A stretch of 64,000 nucleotides of DNA from Longitalea arenae (GCF_016924755.1 NZ_JAFFJX010000002.1:1-64000); one strand, 5' to 3'; counted from the first letter of the stretch, positions 9,283-18,817 are shown. Program-made: numbers and translations. Notes: generated from the letters alone by a model not told the origin.

Positions 9283-9321
9283 AAGTCGCTAGATGCCAGT
9301 AGCAAGTGGCGAGTGGCTACC
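9283..9321. repeat. Word repeat, GCAAGTCGCTAGATGCCAG type
   Basis: Variants of the word GCTAGATGCCAGTAGCAAGTGG run up to the stop codon of the beta-barrel gene. This is the same class as the repeats at 7631 and 33205. Confidence 0.5.
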
Positions 9322-9324
9322 CGC

Positions 9325-10092
9325 TTAAAAACTGAGTGCAAGCCCGGCCATTACATTTACCTCCGCCAGCCGGTATTTGATCTTCTCTGTTCTGGGTGGA
9401 ACCGGATTGGGCGAGAACGGAAAGGTAAACGTATATTCTTTGGCGGTGGTTGCATTGAAAGAGTTTAGATCAAGCAGCAGATGCAGTTTTTTGTTCAGCT
9501 GGTATTTGACCCCCAGGCTTACCTGGTAACAAAAAGCCCAGTTCAGGGAGTTCTCACCGGTGCTGCCGGCATAGGAACTGCCATTCTGTTCATTATAGGC
9601 AGTGAAGCTATAGCCGGGAACAGCGGTTTTACAGGCGCCGGCCGTTATTTTTGTTTGCAGCACCAGGTCTTCCTCCATGGTCAAGGGAGTGACCAGGAAA
9701 GCACCGGCCAATAATTTCAGCATCTTCCAGCTTTTCGCGTCAACCGCTGCATGGGATGCCGTCGGCGCGCCCATTGCACCGGTACTTTCTTTGATAAAAT
9801 TTTCATATCCCGATCCATCCTGCGCATGTATGCTGTAGCCTGGCGACAGCAGCAAGCCAAAATTTTCACCTAAATAATAGCCCACTGCAGCCTGGAGGTT
9901 AAGCCCTGTTTTGGCCAAACCCGCAGGTTCATCATCTTCCAGTACACTTTTATAGTTTTTGTCACCGAATTTGCCAATGGGAAAAGAGGGACCAATACTC
10001 AGCTCTACAAACAAGTTGGATTCTTTCTCCTGTGCATGCGCCAGGATAGTGAGTAACAGAAAGCCGGTTAACAGGAATGGTGTTTTTTTCAT
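9325..10092 (-). CDS. Outer-membrane beta-barrel protein
   Basis: The start is set at the methionine of MKKTPFLLTGFLLLT because a signal peptide ending AHAQ follows at once. The frame is open 56 codons further upstream, but that extension looks non-coding. The mature protein, about 235 residues, alternates polar and hydrophobic residues and ends in GLALSF. A C-terminal aromatic residue is typical of an outer-membrane barrel recognised by the BAM machinery. It resembles the small OmpA-barrel-like proteins common in Bacteroidota. No ligand or partner can be assigned. Confidence 0.7.
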   Translation of the reverse strand: MKKTPFLLTGFLLLTILAHAQEKESNLFVELSIGPSFPIGKFGDKNYKSVLEDDEPAGLAKTGLNLQAAVGYYLGENFGLLLSPGYSIHAQDGSGYENFIKESTGAMGAPTASHAAVDAKSWKMLKLLAGAFLVTPLTMEEDLVLQTKITAGACKTAVPGYSFTAYNEQNGSSYAGSTGENSLNWAFCYQVSLGVKYQLNKKLHLLLDLNSFNATTAKEYTFTFPFSPNPVPPRTEKIKYRLAEVNVMAGLALSF

Positions 10093-10330
10093 TGTGGTAA
10101 TTGAAAATGATGGCGCATTAGCGATCCTATACGCCTTCACTATATTACACACAAGATAAAAAATAAACCCGAGCCGATGCCTATGGCTAGCCGGTCCCGG
10201 GCATTGGTGCCGGAAACAAAACTCCTGCAAGCAATACCTTTTCAGGTATTGCACAAACAAGTTGGTCGCCGCTCGTTAAGGAACAGCCAATAAAATTCGC
10301 GGGTTAAGATTGCAATAGATCAATGTTCAT

Positions 10331-10370
10331 AAAAACGCCCTGCTGAAGGTATATTATTCAACAGCAAGGG
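10331..10370 (-). terminator. Intrinsic terminator overlapping the end of the zinc-ribbon gene
   Basis: Read on the minus strand, CCCTTGCTG with the following GAA pairs with TTCAGCAGGG, followed by CGTTTTT. The upstream half of the stem contains the last codons of the zinc-ribbon gene. Confidence 0.6.
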
Positions 10371-10629
10371 GATGTGATTTCCAGCGCTCCAGTTTGTGTA
10401 TGTTACGGGTATAAAAGCCGGTCAGGAAACCAGGAAAGCCAACCTCTTTTAATTTACCTTTTACCCGTTCCTTCATATCATCAACTGTAATGTTACGCAC
10501 TGTAAATTTCCCATCCTGAAAACAGTGACTGCAATACATCGTGCTTCTGGTGCCATCCGCATGGGTGCCACCAGTATCCCGTTTCATAGGCATACCGCAG
10601 GATTGACAGCATTTGTAGGCTCTTTCCAT
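10354..10629 (-). CDS. Zinc-ribbon domain protein, 91 aa
   Basis: A small soluble protein. The N-terminal half holds two cysteine knuckles: CQSCGMPM at residues 8-15 and YCSHCF near 33-38. This matches the putative zinc-ribbon family (Zn_ribbon_2 type), which binds one structural zinc. The C-terminal half is a basic helical region with no clear domain. The frame ends inside its own terminator. It stands alone, and its function (regulatory or protein-binding) cannot be inferred from context. Confidence 0.75.
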   Translation of the reverse strand: MERAYKCCQSCGMPMKRDTGGTHADGTRSTMYCSHCFQDGKFTVRNITVDDMKERVKGKLKEVGFPGFLTGFYTRNIHKLERWKSHPLAVE

Positions 10630-10850
10630 AACAGTCGATTTAGATTATTTCTAATTTACAAAATTCTTCTATACGACGATCAATAAACGACATTAGAATC
10701 CAAATTTTTCGAATTATTCGAATCCATGGGGCGCAATTTGCCCTTAATGTGGCTATTTTACGCATTTTTTATGGCCGAACGACAAAAACGAATAGCAGCA
10801 CTTTAATGCGTTCTGGTGAGCATCACCCTAGGCTAAATGGATTTAAAAAG

Positions 10851-10892
10851 AAAACGGGGAAGAACCGTTTTTACCGGTCTCTTCCCCGTTCG
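10851..10892 (-). terminator. Intrinsic terminator after the ExuT-like gene
   Basis: On the minus strand AACGGGGAAGA pairs with TCTTCCCCGTT, followed by TTCTTTTT. It lies about 20 bp beyond the stop codon of the uronate permease gene and closes the galacturonate operon. Confidence 0.8.
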
Positions 10893-10910
10893 AATTTTAT
10901 ATAAGTTCTT

Positions 10911-12242
10911 TTAAATTTCTACTCTTCTTTCTCTTGGCACCAGGAAGTGCATGATCAACCAGGCCAGTAAGTAAGCGCCGCCGCATACGGCAAACATGAT
11001 ATAATACGCTATTTCAATTTTACCAATGCTGCGATAATGCACAAACAAATTCTTCTGTACGGCAGCAGATAACAAAATACCGCCAACAGCACCGAACATA
11101 CCACCGATACCGGTTACAGAACCCGTTGTATGTTTGGGGAACATATCACTTACAGTTGTGAAGATATTAGCGCTCCAGGCCTGGTGAGCGGAAGCAGCAA
11201 TTCCAATAATGATTACTGCAAACCACATATCAACACTACCCGCCAGCTGCGCAAAGATGATGGGAATAACAAAGAATGCATAGATCAGCATCGAAGTCTT
11301 CCTGGCTCTGTAGGTTGGCCAGCCGCTATTGATGAACTTCATAGGCAGCCATCCGCCGAATACACTGCCAATAGTAGACATAGTATACACAACAGCAACT
11401 GGTAATGATACCGCTGTTCCTTTCAACCCATATTCACTGCCCAGGAAATCGGGTAACCAGAAGAGATAGAACCACCAGATAGGATCGGTGAGTAATTTAC
11501 CAATGGCAAATGCCCAGGTTTGTCTATAGGTAAGCAATTTTGCCCATGATACGCTGGGTTTTACCTGCTCCAGGGCCGGGGCTTCATCCCTGTCGCTATG
11601 AATATATTCAAACTCAGGCTTTGATAATCTCTTTTGCTTTTTGGGAATTTCATAATACATAAACCAGAGGATCAGCCAGAAAAAACCCAGCGCACCGGTA
11701 ATGATAAAAGCCCATTCCCAGCCTAATTTTGCTTCAATCAGGGGAACTGCAATAGGCGCAGCAATAGCGCCCACATTGGCGCCGGAATTAAATATCCCTG
11801 TTGCCAATGCGCGTTCTTTCTTTGGGAACCATTCCGCCACCGTTTTAATGGCTGCGGGAAAATTACCGGCTTCAAAAACACCCAGAAAAGCGCGGGCAAC
11901 GCCAAATCCAAACACCGTATTAACGGCAGCGTGCGCTACGGCGGCGGCGCTCCATAAAAAGGTAGCGACCGCATAACCGATCTTGGTGCCCATCTTATCT
12001 ATTACCCGGCCGGCAAGCAATAAACCAATGGCATATGCAATTTTAAAGGCGATCTCCACATTGGCATAATCGCCATCATCCCATCCCAGCTTTGTGGTAA
12101 AAGTATTCTTTAATAAACTGATAACGGCGCGGTCGAGGTAGTTGATCGTGGTGGCAAAAAACACCAAACCACATATCGTCCACCGGTATTTTCCAATGGA
12201 TTCCTGGATGCCGGGTCCTTTTTCTTTCGCTATAGCTTGCAT
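10911..12242 (-). CDS. exuT: Hexuronate permease, MFS anion:cation symporter family (ExuT-like)
   Basis: A 443-residue inner-membrane protein with 12 hydrophobic segments. Sequence features are those of the ACS branch of MFS: NYLDRAVISLL in helix 1, RAFLGVFEAGNFPAAIKT and FPKKERALATGIFNSG in the first half. This branch includes ExuT, which takes up galacturonate and glucuronate with protons. The gene lies last in the uxaB-uxaA-uxaC-kdgK-eda order, separated from eda by 62 bp containing a hairpin, and it is followed by a strong terminator. Position makes uronate the probable substrate; family alone would not exclude other sugar acids. Confidence 0.82.
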   Translation of the reverse strand: MQAIAKEKGPGIQESIGKYRWTICGLVFFATTINYLDRAVISLLKNTFTTKLGWDDGDYANVEIAFKIAYAIGLLLAGRVIDKMGTKIGYAVATFLWSAAAVAHAAVNTVFGFGVARAFLGVFEAGNFPAAIKTVAEWFPKKERALATGIFNSGANVGAIAAPIAVPLIEAKLGWEWAFIITGALGFFWLILWFMYYEIPKKQKRLSKPEFEYIHSDRDEAPALEQVKPSVSWAKLLTYRQTWAFAIGKLLTDPIWWFYLFWLPDFLGSEYGLKGTAVSLPVAVVYTMSTIGSVFGGWLPMKFINSGWPTYRARKTSMLIYAFFVIPIIFAQLAGSVDMWFAVIIIGIAASAHQAWSANIFTTVSDMFPKHTTGSVTGIGGMFGAVGGILLSAAVQKNLFVHYRSIGKIEIAYYIMFAVCGGAYLLAWLIMHFLVPRERRVEI

Positions 12243-12261
12243 ATCAGTCCTTTTAAGGGAG

Positions 12262-12298
12262 AAAGACGTGCTTCATCATATGAACGTGGCACGTCTTT
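12262..12298 (-). promoter_or_regulatory. Intercistronic hairpin between eda and exuT
   Basis: AAAGACGTGC at 12262-12271 pairs perfectly with GCACGTCTTT at 12289-12298. On the minus strand the stem is followed by CTCCC, so it is not a classic terminator. It may stabilise the upstream mRNA or reduce permease expression relative to the enzymes. Confidence 0.5.
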
Positions 12299-12304
12299 TC
12301 GATT

Positions 12305-12964
12305 TTATTGAATGTTAATTAGTATTTCCTGTACAACTTTCGTCAGCCTCGTGAGCTCATCGTATTGTTTTTCCTGCAGGATCTTTTTAGTGATCAGTTT
12401 GCTGCCCATACCAACGGCCACCACGCCCGCATCGAACCACTCTTTAATGTTCTCAGCAGTGGTATCAACACCCCCTGTAGGCATGAACAATAAACCGGGG
12501 AACAATTCCTTAATAGCTGAAATATAAGAAGGACCCACTACACTGCCCGGAAAGATCTTCACCATTTTGGCGCCATTCATCTCTGCCGTGAAGATCTCCG
12601 TAGGCGTTAAACAACCAGGGATCCATACAAGCCCGGCATCCTGCACCACTTTGGCAACCGGCGGGTAAACCACCGGACTAATAATAAAATCAGCACCGGC
12701 TTTAATGAACCGTTCTGCATCTTCCACGGTTTTTACCGTACCAATGCCCAGGAGCATGCCGGGCATGCTTTCGTTTACGATGGTACGCATGGCCTTGAAA
12801 TTGGCTACGGCTTCCGCGCCCCGGTTGGTATACTCCACCGCCCTTATACCGGCCTGGTACAATGCTTTCAATACATCAATGCTTACTTGTACATCCTTAT
12901 GAAAGTACAGGGGCAGCATTTTCTGCTGCCTGATCTGTACGATTATATCTTGTTGATTCTTCAT
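12305..12964 (-). CDS. eda: 2-keto-3-deoxy-6-phosphogluconate aldolase
   Basis: A 219-residue class I aldolase splitting KDPG into pyruvate and glyceraldehyde 3-phosphate, the last step of galacturonate breakdown. The Schiff-base lysine lies in MVKIFPG, the general-base glutamate in VEYTNRG near residue 42, and the phosphate loop in PTGGV. Length fits the family. The start codon overlaps the kdgK stop codon as TAATG, pointing to translational coupling. The product is cytoplasmic. Confidence 0.93.
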   Translation of the reverse strand: MKNQQDIIVQIRQQKMLPLYFHKDVQVSIDVLKALYQAGIRAVEYTNRGAEAVANFKAMRTIVNESMPGMLLGIGTVKTVEDAERFIKAGADFIISPVVYPPVAKVVQDAGLVWIPGCLTPTEIFTAEMNGAKMVKIFPGSVVGPSYISAIKELFPGLLFMPTGGVDTTAENIKEWFDAGVVAVGMGSKLITKKILQEKQYDELTRLTKVVQEILINIQ

Positions 12965-13971
12965 TACTTTTTTATAGATGCTTTTATTTCTTCAACCGTT
13001 TTATTGGTAGCGTCGCCCTTGATGAACAGTTTTTGAAAAGCGGCTGCCGTGGCGAACTCAAGGATCTCCTGCGGCGCTTGCTTTTTGTAATAACCGTAGA
13101 TCAAACCAGCCATATAACAATCGCCACTACCTACTTTATCTATTACGGTTTCGGTTGTATATACCTGCGAAACATGCAGTTGCTCATTGGCATATAAGGT
13201 GGTATAATATACAATCCCTTTATGATCGAAGCGGAAGGTATTTGCTACTGCTTTACAGCGGGGGTATTGTTTAATGATCTGTTTTGAGGTGATCAGCGCC
13301 TGCTCCAGGTACTTTTCCTTCGTATCTGTGCTCACCAGGTCGGGATGCACCGGGATCTGTAACATTTTTTCGGCCGCCCACACATTCCCCATGATCACAT
13401 CACAGTAAGGCGCCAGCCGCATCATAACTTCATGCACCGGTACGCCGTATTGCCAAAGCTTCGCGCGATAGTTGAGGTCAATAGAAACGGTAATTCCTTT
13501 TTTATTGCATACCTGCATTACTTCGGCACATACATCGGCGGCATCGGCATTCAGGGCCGGACAAATAGCACTCAAATGGAACCAGCTAACGCCTTCGAGT
13601 AAGGCATCCCAGTTGATGGTGCCTTTTTGCAGCCGGGCAAATGATGAATCGGCCCGGTCGTAAATAACGCCGGCATTTTTTACATCCAGTCCCTGCGGCA
13701 GGTAATAGATGCCCACCCGCTGGCCACCATATTGAATGGCCGAGGTATCGATCTTCCATTCCTGCAGCTTTTTGACCAATTGTTGCGACAGATAATTATC
13801 AGGTAACCCTGTGCAATACTTCACCGGTATGTTCCAAAGGGCCAGCGCCCGGGCAACATTCAGTTCGGCGCCGCCTACGTGCACGGGCATCGATGCATTT
13901 GCCAACCACTGGCCTTCCGTATCGGGTGATAAACGGAGCAGGAGCTCTCCAAAGCTTAAAACATTGCCCAT
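12964..13971 (-). CDS. kdgK: 2-keto-3-deoxygluconate kinase (PfkB family)
   Basis: A 335-residue ribokinase-fold sugar kinase that phosphorylates KDG to KDPG with ATP. The first PfkB signature region is GGAELNVARALALW near residue 33. The second is DKVGSGDCYMAGL near 280, carrying the catalytic aspartate and anion hole. Both ends show TAATG overlaps, with uxaC upstream and eda downstream, so the three genes are translationally coupled. The pathway context removes the usual ambiguity of PfkB kinases. Confidence 0.92.
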   Translation of the reverse strand: MGNVLSFGELLLRLSPDTEGQWLANASMPVHVGGAELNVARALALWNIPVKYCTGLPDNYLSQQLVKKLQEWKIDTSAIQYGGQRVGIYYLPQGLDVKNAGVIYDRADSSFARLQKGTINWDALLEGVSWFHLSAICPALNADAADVCAEVMQVCNKKGITVSIDLNYRAKLWQYGVPVHEVMMRLAPYCDVIMGNVWAAEKMLQIPVHPDLVSTDTKEKYLEQALITSKQIIKQYPRCKAVANTFRFDHKGIVYYTTLYANEQLHVSQVYTTETVIDKVGSGDCYMAGLIYGYYKKQAPQEILEFATAAAFQKLFIKGDATNKTVEEIKASIKK

Positions 13972-15371
13972 TACCAGTTGAAGTAGTTTTTAGCGTTGTT
14001 AAAACAAATATCCTGGATCACTTTTCCTATCCAGTCGAGATCAGCAGGTAATTCGCCATTTTCTATATCATCTCCAAACATGTTGCACAGCAGGCGCCTG
14101 AAATATTCGTGGCGGGGGTATGAAAGGAAACTTCTTGAATCGGTCAACATACCTACGAACTTGCTCAGCAATCCCATATTTGAAAGGGCATTGATCTGTT
14201 TGGTCATACCGTCTTTCTGATCGAGGAACCACCAGCCGGAACCAAACTGGATCTTTCCTGCTACGCTGCCGTCGTTAAAGTTACCGATCATGGTAGCCAT
14301 CAGCTCATTATCGGCAGGGTTCAGGTTATACATAATGGTTTTTGCGAGCTGGTCTTCCGTATCGAGTTTGTTCAGGAATTTCGAGAGCTGGCGTCCTTGC
14401 GAGAAGTCACCAATAGAATCCCAACCGGTATCGGGACCCAGTCTTTTCAGCATGCGGCTGTTGTTATTGCGCAGCGCGCCGAGGTGGTATTGTTGTACCC
14501 AGCCTTTTTCCCAATCCCATCTTGCAAATTCAACCAGCATGGCCGATTTGAATTTCAGGTTCTCCTCAATCGACAATTCTTTTCCGCTTCTTATTTTGGC
14601 GAAGGCGTTTTTGATCTCGGTCTCAGTATAGTCTTCGGCATAGATCTGCTCGAGGCCATGATCGCTCACTGAACAACTCATGGTGGCAAAAAAATCGTGG
14701 CGTTTTTTTAACGCTGCCAGGTAATCGCTATAACTACCGATGGAGGTATTGGCTGCTGCTTCCACCTTTGCCACATAAGCATTAAAGGCCGCGGCATCGT
14801 CTACATTCATGGCCTTGTCGGGACGGAATGCGGGTAATATTTTTATCTCAAAGCCATCTTCCTTGATCTTCTTATGATACTCGAGGTTATCGACAGGATC
14901 ATCGGTGGTGCACACCACTTTTACATTCATCCTGCGCAGCAGGCCGCGAACCGAGTATTCTTTTGTTTGCAGTTTGGCGGTAGCTTCATCGTATACCTTC
15001 CTGGCTGTTCTGCCATCGAGGATCTCGGTTATTCCGAAATAACGTTGCAGTTCGAGGTGCGTCCAGTGATATAAAGGATTACGTAAGGTGTAAGGAACAG
15101 TTTCTGCCCATTTTTCAAACTTCTCATAATCGCTTTTACTGCCGGTAATGTATTCTTCATTCACCCCGTTGGTACGCATGGCGCGCCATTTGTAATGGTC
15201 GCCATATAACCAGATCTGGGTCAGGTTCTCAAACCGGGTATCATTGGCTATCTGGTCGGGCGGCAAATGACAATGATAATCTATTATGGGCATTTGTTTG
15301 GCAAACTCATGGTACAGTTTCTGGGCGGTAGGCGTTTGCAATAAGAAATGCTCGTCAATAAACTTTTTCAT
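13971..15371 (-). CDS. uxaC: Glucuronate/galacturonate isomerase
   Basis: A 466-residue protein of the uronate isomerase family, converting galacturonate to tagaturonate (and glucuronate to fructuronate). Family hallmarks are MPIIDYHCHLPP near residue 30 and the long conserved blocks around the AWRAMRTNG region and the SYPRHEYFRRLLC motif near the C-terminus. I chose the start at MKKFIDEHF. The open frame extends 18 codons upstream, but those codons are made of the GTGAATGGT word repeat and are not plausible protein. The gene overlaps kdgK by one base and is preceded by a 14-bp perfect hairpin. Confidence 0.95.
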   Translation of the reverse strand: MKKFIDEHFLLQTPTAQKLYHEFAKQMPIIDYHCHLPPDQIANDTRFENLTQIWLYGDHYKWRAMRTNGVNEEYITGSKSDYEKFEKWAETVPYTLRNPLYHWTHLELQRYFGITEILDGRTARKVYDEATAKLQTKEYSVRGLLRRMNVKVVCTTDDPVDNLEYHKKIKEDGFEIKILPAFRPDKAMNVDDAAAFNAYVAKVEAAANTSIGSYSDYLAALKKRHDFFATMSCSVSDHGLEQIYAEDYTETEIKNAFAKIRSGKELSIEENLKFKSAMLVEFARWDWEKGWVQQYHLGALRNNNSRMLKRLGPDTGWDSIGDFSQGRQLSKFLNKLDTEDQLAKTIMYNLNPADNELMATMIGNFNDGSVAGKIQFGSGWWFLDQKDGMTKQINALSNMGLLSKFVGMLTDSRSFLSYPRHEYFRRLLCNMFGDDIENGELPADLDWIGKVIQDICFNNAKNYFNW

Positions 15372-15420
15372 GGTGAATGGTGAATGGTCAATGGTGAATA
15401 GCCCGCGGCTATTCACCATT
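15369..15420. repeat. Word repeat ending in a 14-bp perfect hairpin, between uxaA and uxaC
   Basis: The words GGTGAATGGTGAATGGTCAATGGTG run from the uxaC start codon. AATGGTGAATAGCC at 15390-15403 then pairs perfectly with GGCTATTCACCATT at 15407-15420 around a CGC loop. The uxaC ATG lies within the first word. In the mRNA the hairpin sits about 20 nt before the uxaC start and could influence its translation. Confidence 0.7.
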
Positions 15421-15458
15421 TCCATCTATTATTTAATATTTTGGATTCAAACCTCAAA

Positions 15459-17114
15459 TTAAAGCGATACGCCGCGTTTCCACGGAATGAAATCATCCTG
15501 GCCATGACGAACGGCGCTCACCTCCAGTTCACCGCTGGCCACTTTGATCACATAATCGAGTATGCGCTCACCCGCCTGCTCGATGGTCTCTTCACCTTCG
15601 ATGATGGTGCCGGTGTTGATATCAATTATATCGCGCATTTTATTATATAAAGCGGTATTGCTCGATAATTTAATAACCGGTGCAATGGGGTTGCCGGTTG
15701 GGGTACCCAGGCCTGTAGTGAACAGCACTACGTTGGCGCCGCTGGCTACTTCGGCCGTGGTTGATTCCACATCATTCCCCGGCGTGCACAGCAGGTTCAA
15801 ACCGGGTTTGGTTACTTTTTCAGGATAATCGAGTACATCGGTCACCGGTGATGTACCGCCTTTTTTGGCGGCGCCGGCCGACTTAATAGCATCGGTAATG
15901 AGACCGTCTTTGATATTACCCGGAGAAGGGTTCATATCAAAACCACTGCCTACGGCAACAGCCCGGGCATTATAGGTCTTCATCAGGTGTGAGAAGCGTT
16001 TGGCGATATCCACCTGTACGCAGCGGTCGCTCAAGCCCTGTTCAACACCACAGAGCTCAGGAAATTCAGAAAGAATAACTGAACCGCCCAAACCCACCAG
16101 CAGATCTGATGTATAACCGATGGCCGGATTGGCTGAAATACCGGAGAAACCATCACTGCCACCGCACTCGAGCCCGATGCAGAGCTTGCTCAGCGGTGCC
16201 GGTTCGCGTTTGGTTTGATTGGCCAGGATGAGCCCTGCAAATGTATGTTTGATAGCAGCGGCCAGCAGATCAGATTCTAGCCCGATCTTCTGTTGCTCCA
16301 GAATATACAATGGCTTGCTGAAATTGGCATCGCGCTTTTTGATCTCTTCTTCGAGAATGGAAACCTGTGCGTTCTGGCAGCCCAGGCTCAGTACCGTGGC
16401 GCCGGCGCAGTTCGGGTGTGTGATGTAACCGGCGAGCAAACCGCACAATGCCTGCGCATCCTGCCGGGTTCCGCCACAACCGCCTTCATGGTTCAGGAAT
16501 TTGATACCGTCAACGTTCGGGAATAAACGCGTTGCGTTCTCTTCTTCGGCACTTGTACGTATATCAGCACTCAGAATGTCTTCAACACTTTTACCGGTCT
16601 TGTACAGCTCGATGAGCTGTTGAGCCTGGTATTTATATTTTTTATTCCGGCCATAACCCAGGTCGCGCACCAGGGATTCCTGTAATACGTCGAGGTTGCG
16701 GTTTTCGCAGAATACCATGGGAATAACCAGCCAATAGTTTGCTGTACCTACCTCACCGTTCGGGCGATGATAACCCATAAAGGTGCGGCCGGCAAACCTC
16801 GATACATCGGGCTTTTTCCACTCGGTATTGCGCTGGGGACTGATCTCGAAATCGTTGGCTGCGTGTTTTACGTTGGCGGTTGAAATAAGACCGCCTTTTT
16901 TAATGGGTGACTGGGCTTTTCCAACCAATACTCCATACATGATGATGGAGTCGCCTGCATTCAGGTCAGTGGCTACAAATTTGTGTTTTGCAGTAATATC
17001 TTCCTGCAGGGTATAATCCTGGCCATTCAGGGATACTGTTTCACCTTTTGATAAGTTGGTGAGTGCTACCACCAAATTATCATCTTCATGAACTTTTAAG
17101 ACCTTTTTCTTCAT
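15459..17114 (-). CDS. uxaA: Altronate dehydratase
   Basis: A 551-residue protein of the UxaA family that dehydrates altronate to 2-keto-3-deoxygluconate. The N-terminal SAF domain spans about residues 10-90. The catalytic galactarate dehydratase/altronate hydrolase domain follows, with conserved blocks MGYHRPNGEVGTANYWLVIP near residue 113, NHEGGCGGTRQDA, and IGLECGGSDGFSGISANPA. Its start overlaps the uxaB stop codon as TAATG. The enzyme is cytoplasmic and belongs to the galacturonate operon. Confidence 0.94.
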   Translation of the reverse strand: MKKKVLKVHEDDNLVVALTNLSKGETVSLNGQDYTLQEDITAKHKFVATDLNAGDSIIMYGVLVGKAQSPIKKGGLISTANVKHAANDFEISPQRNTEWKKPDVSRFAGRTFMGYHRPNGEVGTANYWLVIPMVFCENRNLDVLQESLVRDLGYGRNKKYKYQAQQLIELYKTGKSVEDILSADIRTSAEEENATRLFPNVDGIKFLNHEGGCGGTRQDAQALCGLLAGYITHPNCAGATVLSLGCQNAQVSILEEEIKKRDANFSKPLYILEQQKIGLESDLLAAAIKHTFAGLILANQTKREPAPLSKLCIGLECGGSDGFSGISANPAIGYTSDLLVGLGGSVILSEFPELCGVEQGLSDRCVQVDIAKRFSHLMKTYNARAVAVGSGFDMNPSPGNIKDGLITDAIKSAGAAKKGGTSPVTDVLDYPEKVTKPGLNLLCTPGNDVESTTAEVASGANVVLFTTGLGTPTGNPIAPVIKLSSNTALYNKMRDIIDINTGTIIEGEETIEQAGERILDYVIKVASGELEVSAVRHGQDDFIPWKRGVSL

Positions 17115-18628
17115 TACGCCAATACTTTTTTGGTCTGATGTGTTTGAATTGTTTTAGCAACGCCGGCTTCCAGCAATGAAGCCATATTGTCTTTTACTGC
17201 CTGGGCAAAGCCCGGGATGGCGCTCAGGTCGGCACCCCACAGGGAAGTATCGGCCAGTACTTCATCGGCCAGTTGGGCCGGTTTCAGCTTGCTCCATTTT
17301 TCAAAGAAATAAGCGGCAAAATCGTCCTGGATCAGGTATTCTTTTCCCTGCCATTCACCGTAAAATTTATCCTGTTTTTTATTTACGGGCTTCAAAAATA
17401 ACAGATAAGCAGCAAATCCCAGAGCAATATTCTCGGGCACTGTTTTTATCCGTTCTGCATATGTCAGGATCACAGGTACATTACGCATTTTCATCTTAGA
17501 AGTGTATTGCATGGTAATGTTGATCCAGTGGTGCTCGATATTCGGGTTGGCGAAACGATCCAGTACTTTATTGCCAAAGGTTTGGGAAACGCCGTGCTCT
17601 ACATTGTAAGGAATGCCGGTCGCTATTTCATTTAACATTAATTGCGAGATAAATGTTTGCATGCCGGCATCGTCCATCGCCTGCTTAACGGTGCCAAAAC
17701 CACCCAGGTATGCCAGTCCGCACGATAAAGTATGCGTACCATTCAACATACGTAATTTCAGTTCTCTGAAGAGGTTGATATCGGGAGCGATCACAACGCC
17801 TTCGTCAACCGAAGCAAACGTAAGCACCGATTTAATGTGCTCGCCGCCTTCAATGGCCCAGAGGCGGTACACTTCAGACATAGTGAGCAGTTCGTCTTTA
17901 TAACCGAACTGTTTTTCCAGCTGTTCGCGGGTTGCGGCATCGGGTTTACCGGGTACGATGCGGTCAACCAGGGAGCTGCAGAAATAGTTGCAGTTCTCGA
18001 GCCATTGGATGAAATTATCGTCGAGGCCGTTCAGATGGGCCAGTTCAAGCACAATTGATTCCAGCTTTTTACCATTGTCGGGGATCAGCTCGGTAGGCAC
18101 GATCACCATACCGCTCTGGCGGCTGCCGTCGAATGCTTTATACCGCTCCAGGAGGAAAGCCAGCAATTTGCCGGGAAAAGAAACAGGCGGCAGGCGGTGA
18201 ATATCGTCCTGTACCAGCTGAATGCCTACTTCGGTGGTATTGGAAATGATGATCTGCATGTTAGGGTTATGGGCACATTGCAGAATTTCGCTCCATTCGT
18301 CTTTAGCGCTCAATACGCGGCTGATAGAGGAGTTGATGATATTCTCTTCTATTTTTTTACCGCCTTCCAGTCCGCGAACGCATAAAGTATATAATCCATC
18401 CTGTTTATCAAATGCGGAAGAATCGCTGTCGGTTGATTTAACAACCACCACCCGGCCATTGAATACGCCCCGGCGATTGGCTTTGTCGATAAAATAATCG
18501 GGTAAACCGCGTAACAATACGCCTGTACCGAATTGCAGCACTTTTTCAGGAAGATCAAAAACCGATTCAGCAGGCGTTTCTATATCCTGCGCACTGATAT
18601 TTTTCAGGTTATACCTCGAAAGGATCAT
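17114..18628 (-). CDS. uxaB: Tagaturonate reductase
   Basis: A 504-residue NAD-dependent polyol/uronate dehydrogenase of the mannitol dehydrogenase family, reducing tagaturonate to altronate. The N-terminal Rossmann region contains QFGTGVLLRGLPDYFIDKAN. The central part has the family blocks KLRMLNGTHTLSCGLAYLGG and NVPVILTYAERI. It is the first gene of the uxaB-uxaA-uxaC-kdgK-eda-exuT run and overlaps uxaA by one base. Fructuronate reductase is a close relative, but the altronate dehydratase next door supports the tagaturonate assignment. Confidence 0.92.
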   Translation of the reverse strand: MILSRYNLKNISAQDIETPAESVFDLPEKVLQFGTGVLLRGLPDYFIDKANRRGVFNGRVVVVKSTDSDSSAFDKQDGLYTLCVRGLEGGKKIEENIINSSISRVLSAKDEWSEILQCAHNPNMQIIISNTTEVGIQLVQDDIHRLPPVSFPGKLLAFLLERYKAFDGSRQSGMVIVPTELIPDNGKKLESIVLELAHLNGLDDNFIQWLENCNYFCSSLVDRIVPGKPDAATREQLEKQFGYKDELLTMSEVYRLWAIEGGEHIKSVLTFASVDEGVVIAPDINLFRELKLRMLNGTHTLSCGLAYLGGFGTVKQAMDDAGMQTFISQLMLNEIATGIPYNVEHGVSQTFGNKVLDRFANPNIEHHWINITMQYTSKMKMRNVPVILTYAERIKTVPENIALGFAAYLLFLKPVNKKQDKFYGEWQGKEYLIQDDFAAYFFEKWSKLKPAQLADEVLADTSLWGADLSAIPGFAQAVKDNMASLLEAGVAKTIQTHQTKKVLA

Positions 18629-18817
18629 ACACTACGCGTTTAATTTTTATAAATCTTTATTTAGATGATCAATTTTTACGTTCTGTGAAAAAACCGCCGG
18701 CCGGCTGCCGGCATGCCACCACAAGATGCATAATAAATTCAGGCGGGCTGTCCTGCACTTACCTTTAACCCGTTTGCCTGTGCTTATCCAGTGCGCTGAC
18801 AACCAGCGGGTAAAATA

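Noticed and set aside
9106-9324. Fluoride riboswitch before the ClC gene
   Set aside because: The conserved fluoride-aptamer segments are not present, and the ClC protein has the intact GREGP gate of chloride transporters.
14971-15425. Longer N-terminus for UxaC starting at 15425
   Set aside because: The extra 18 codons are translated GTGAATGGT word repeat; the family N-terminus begins at 15371.
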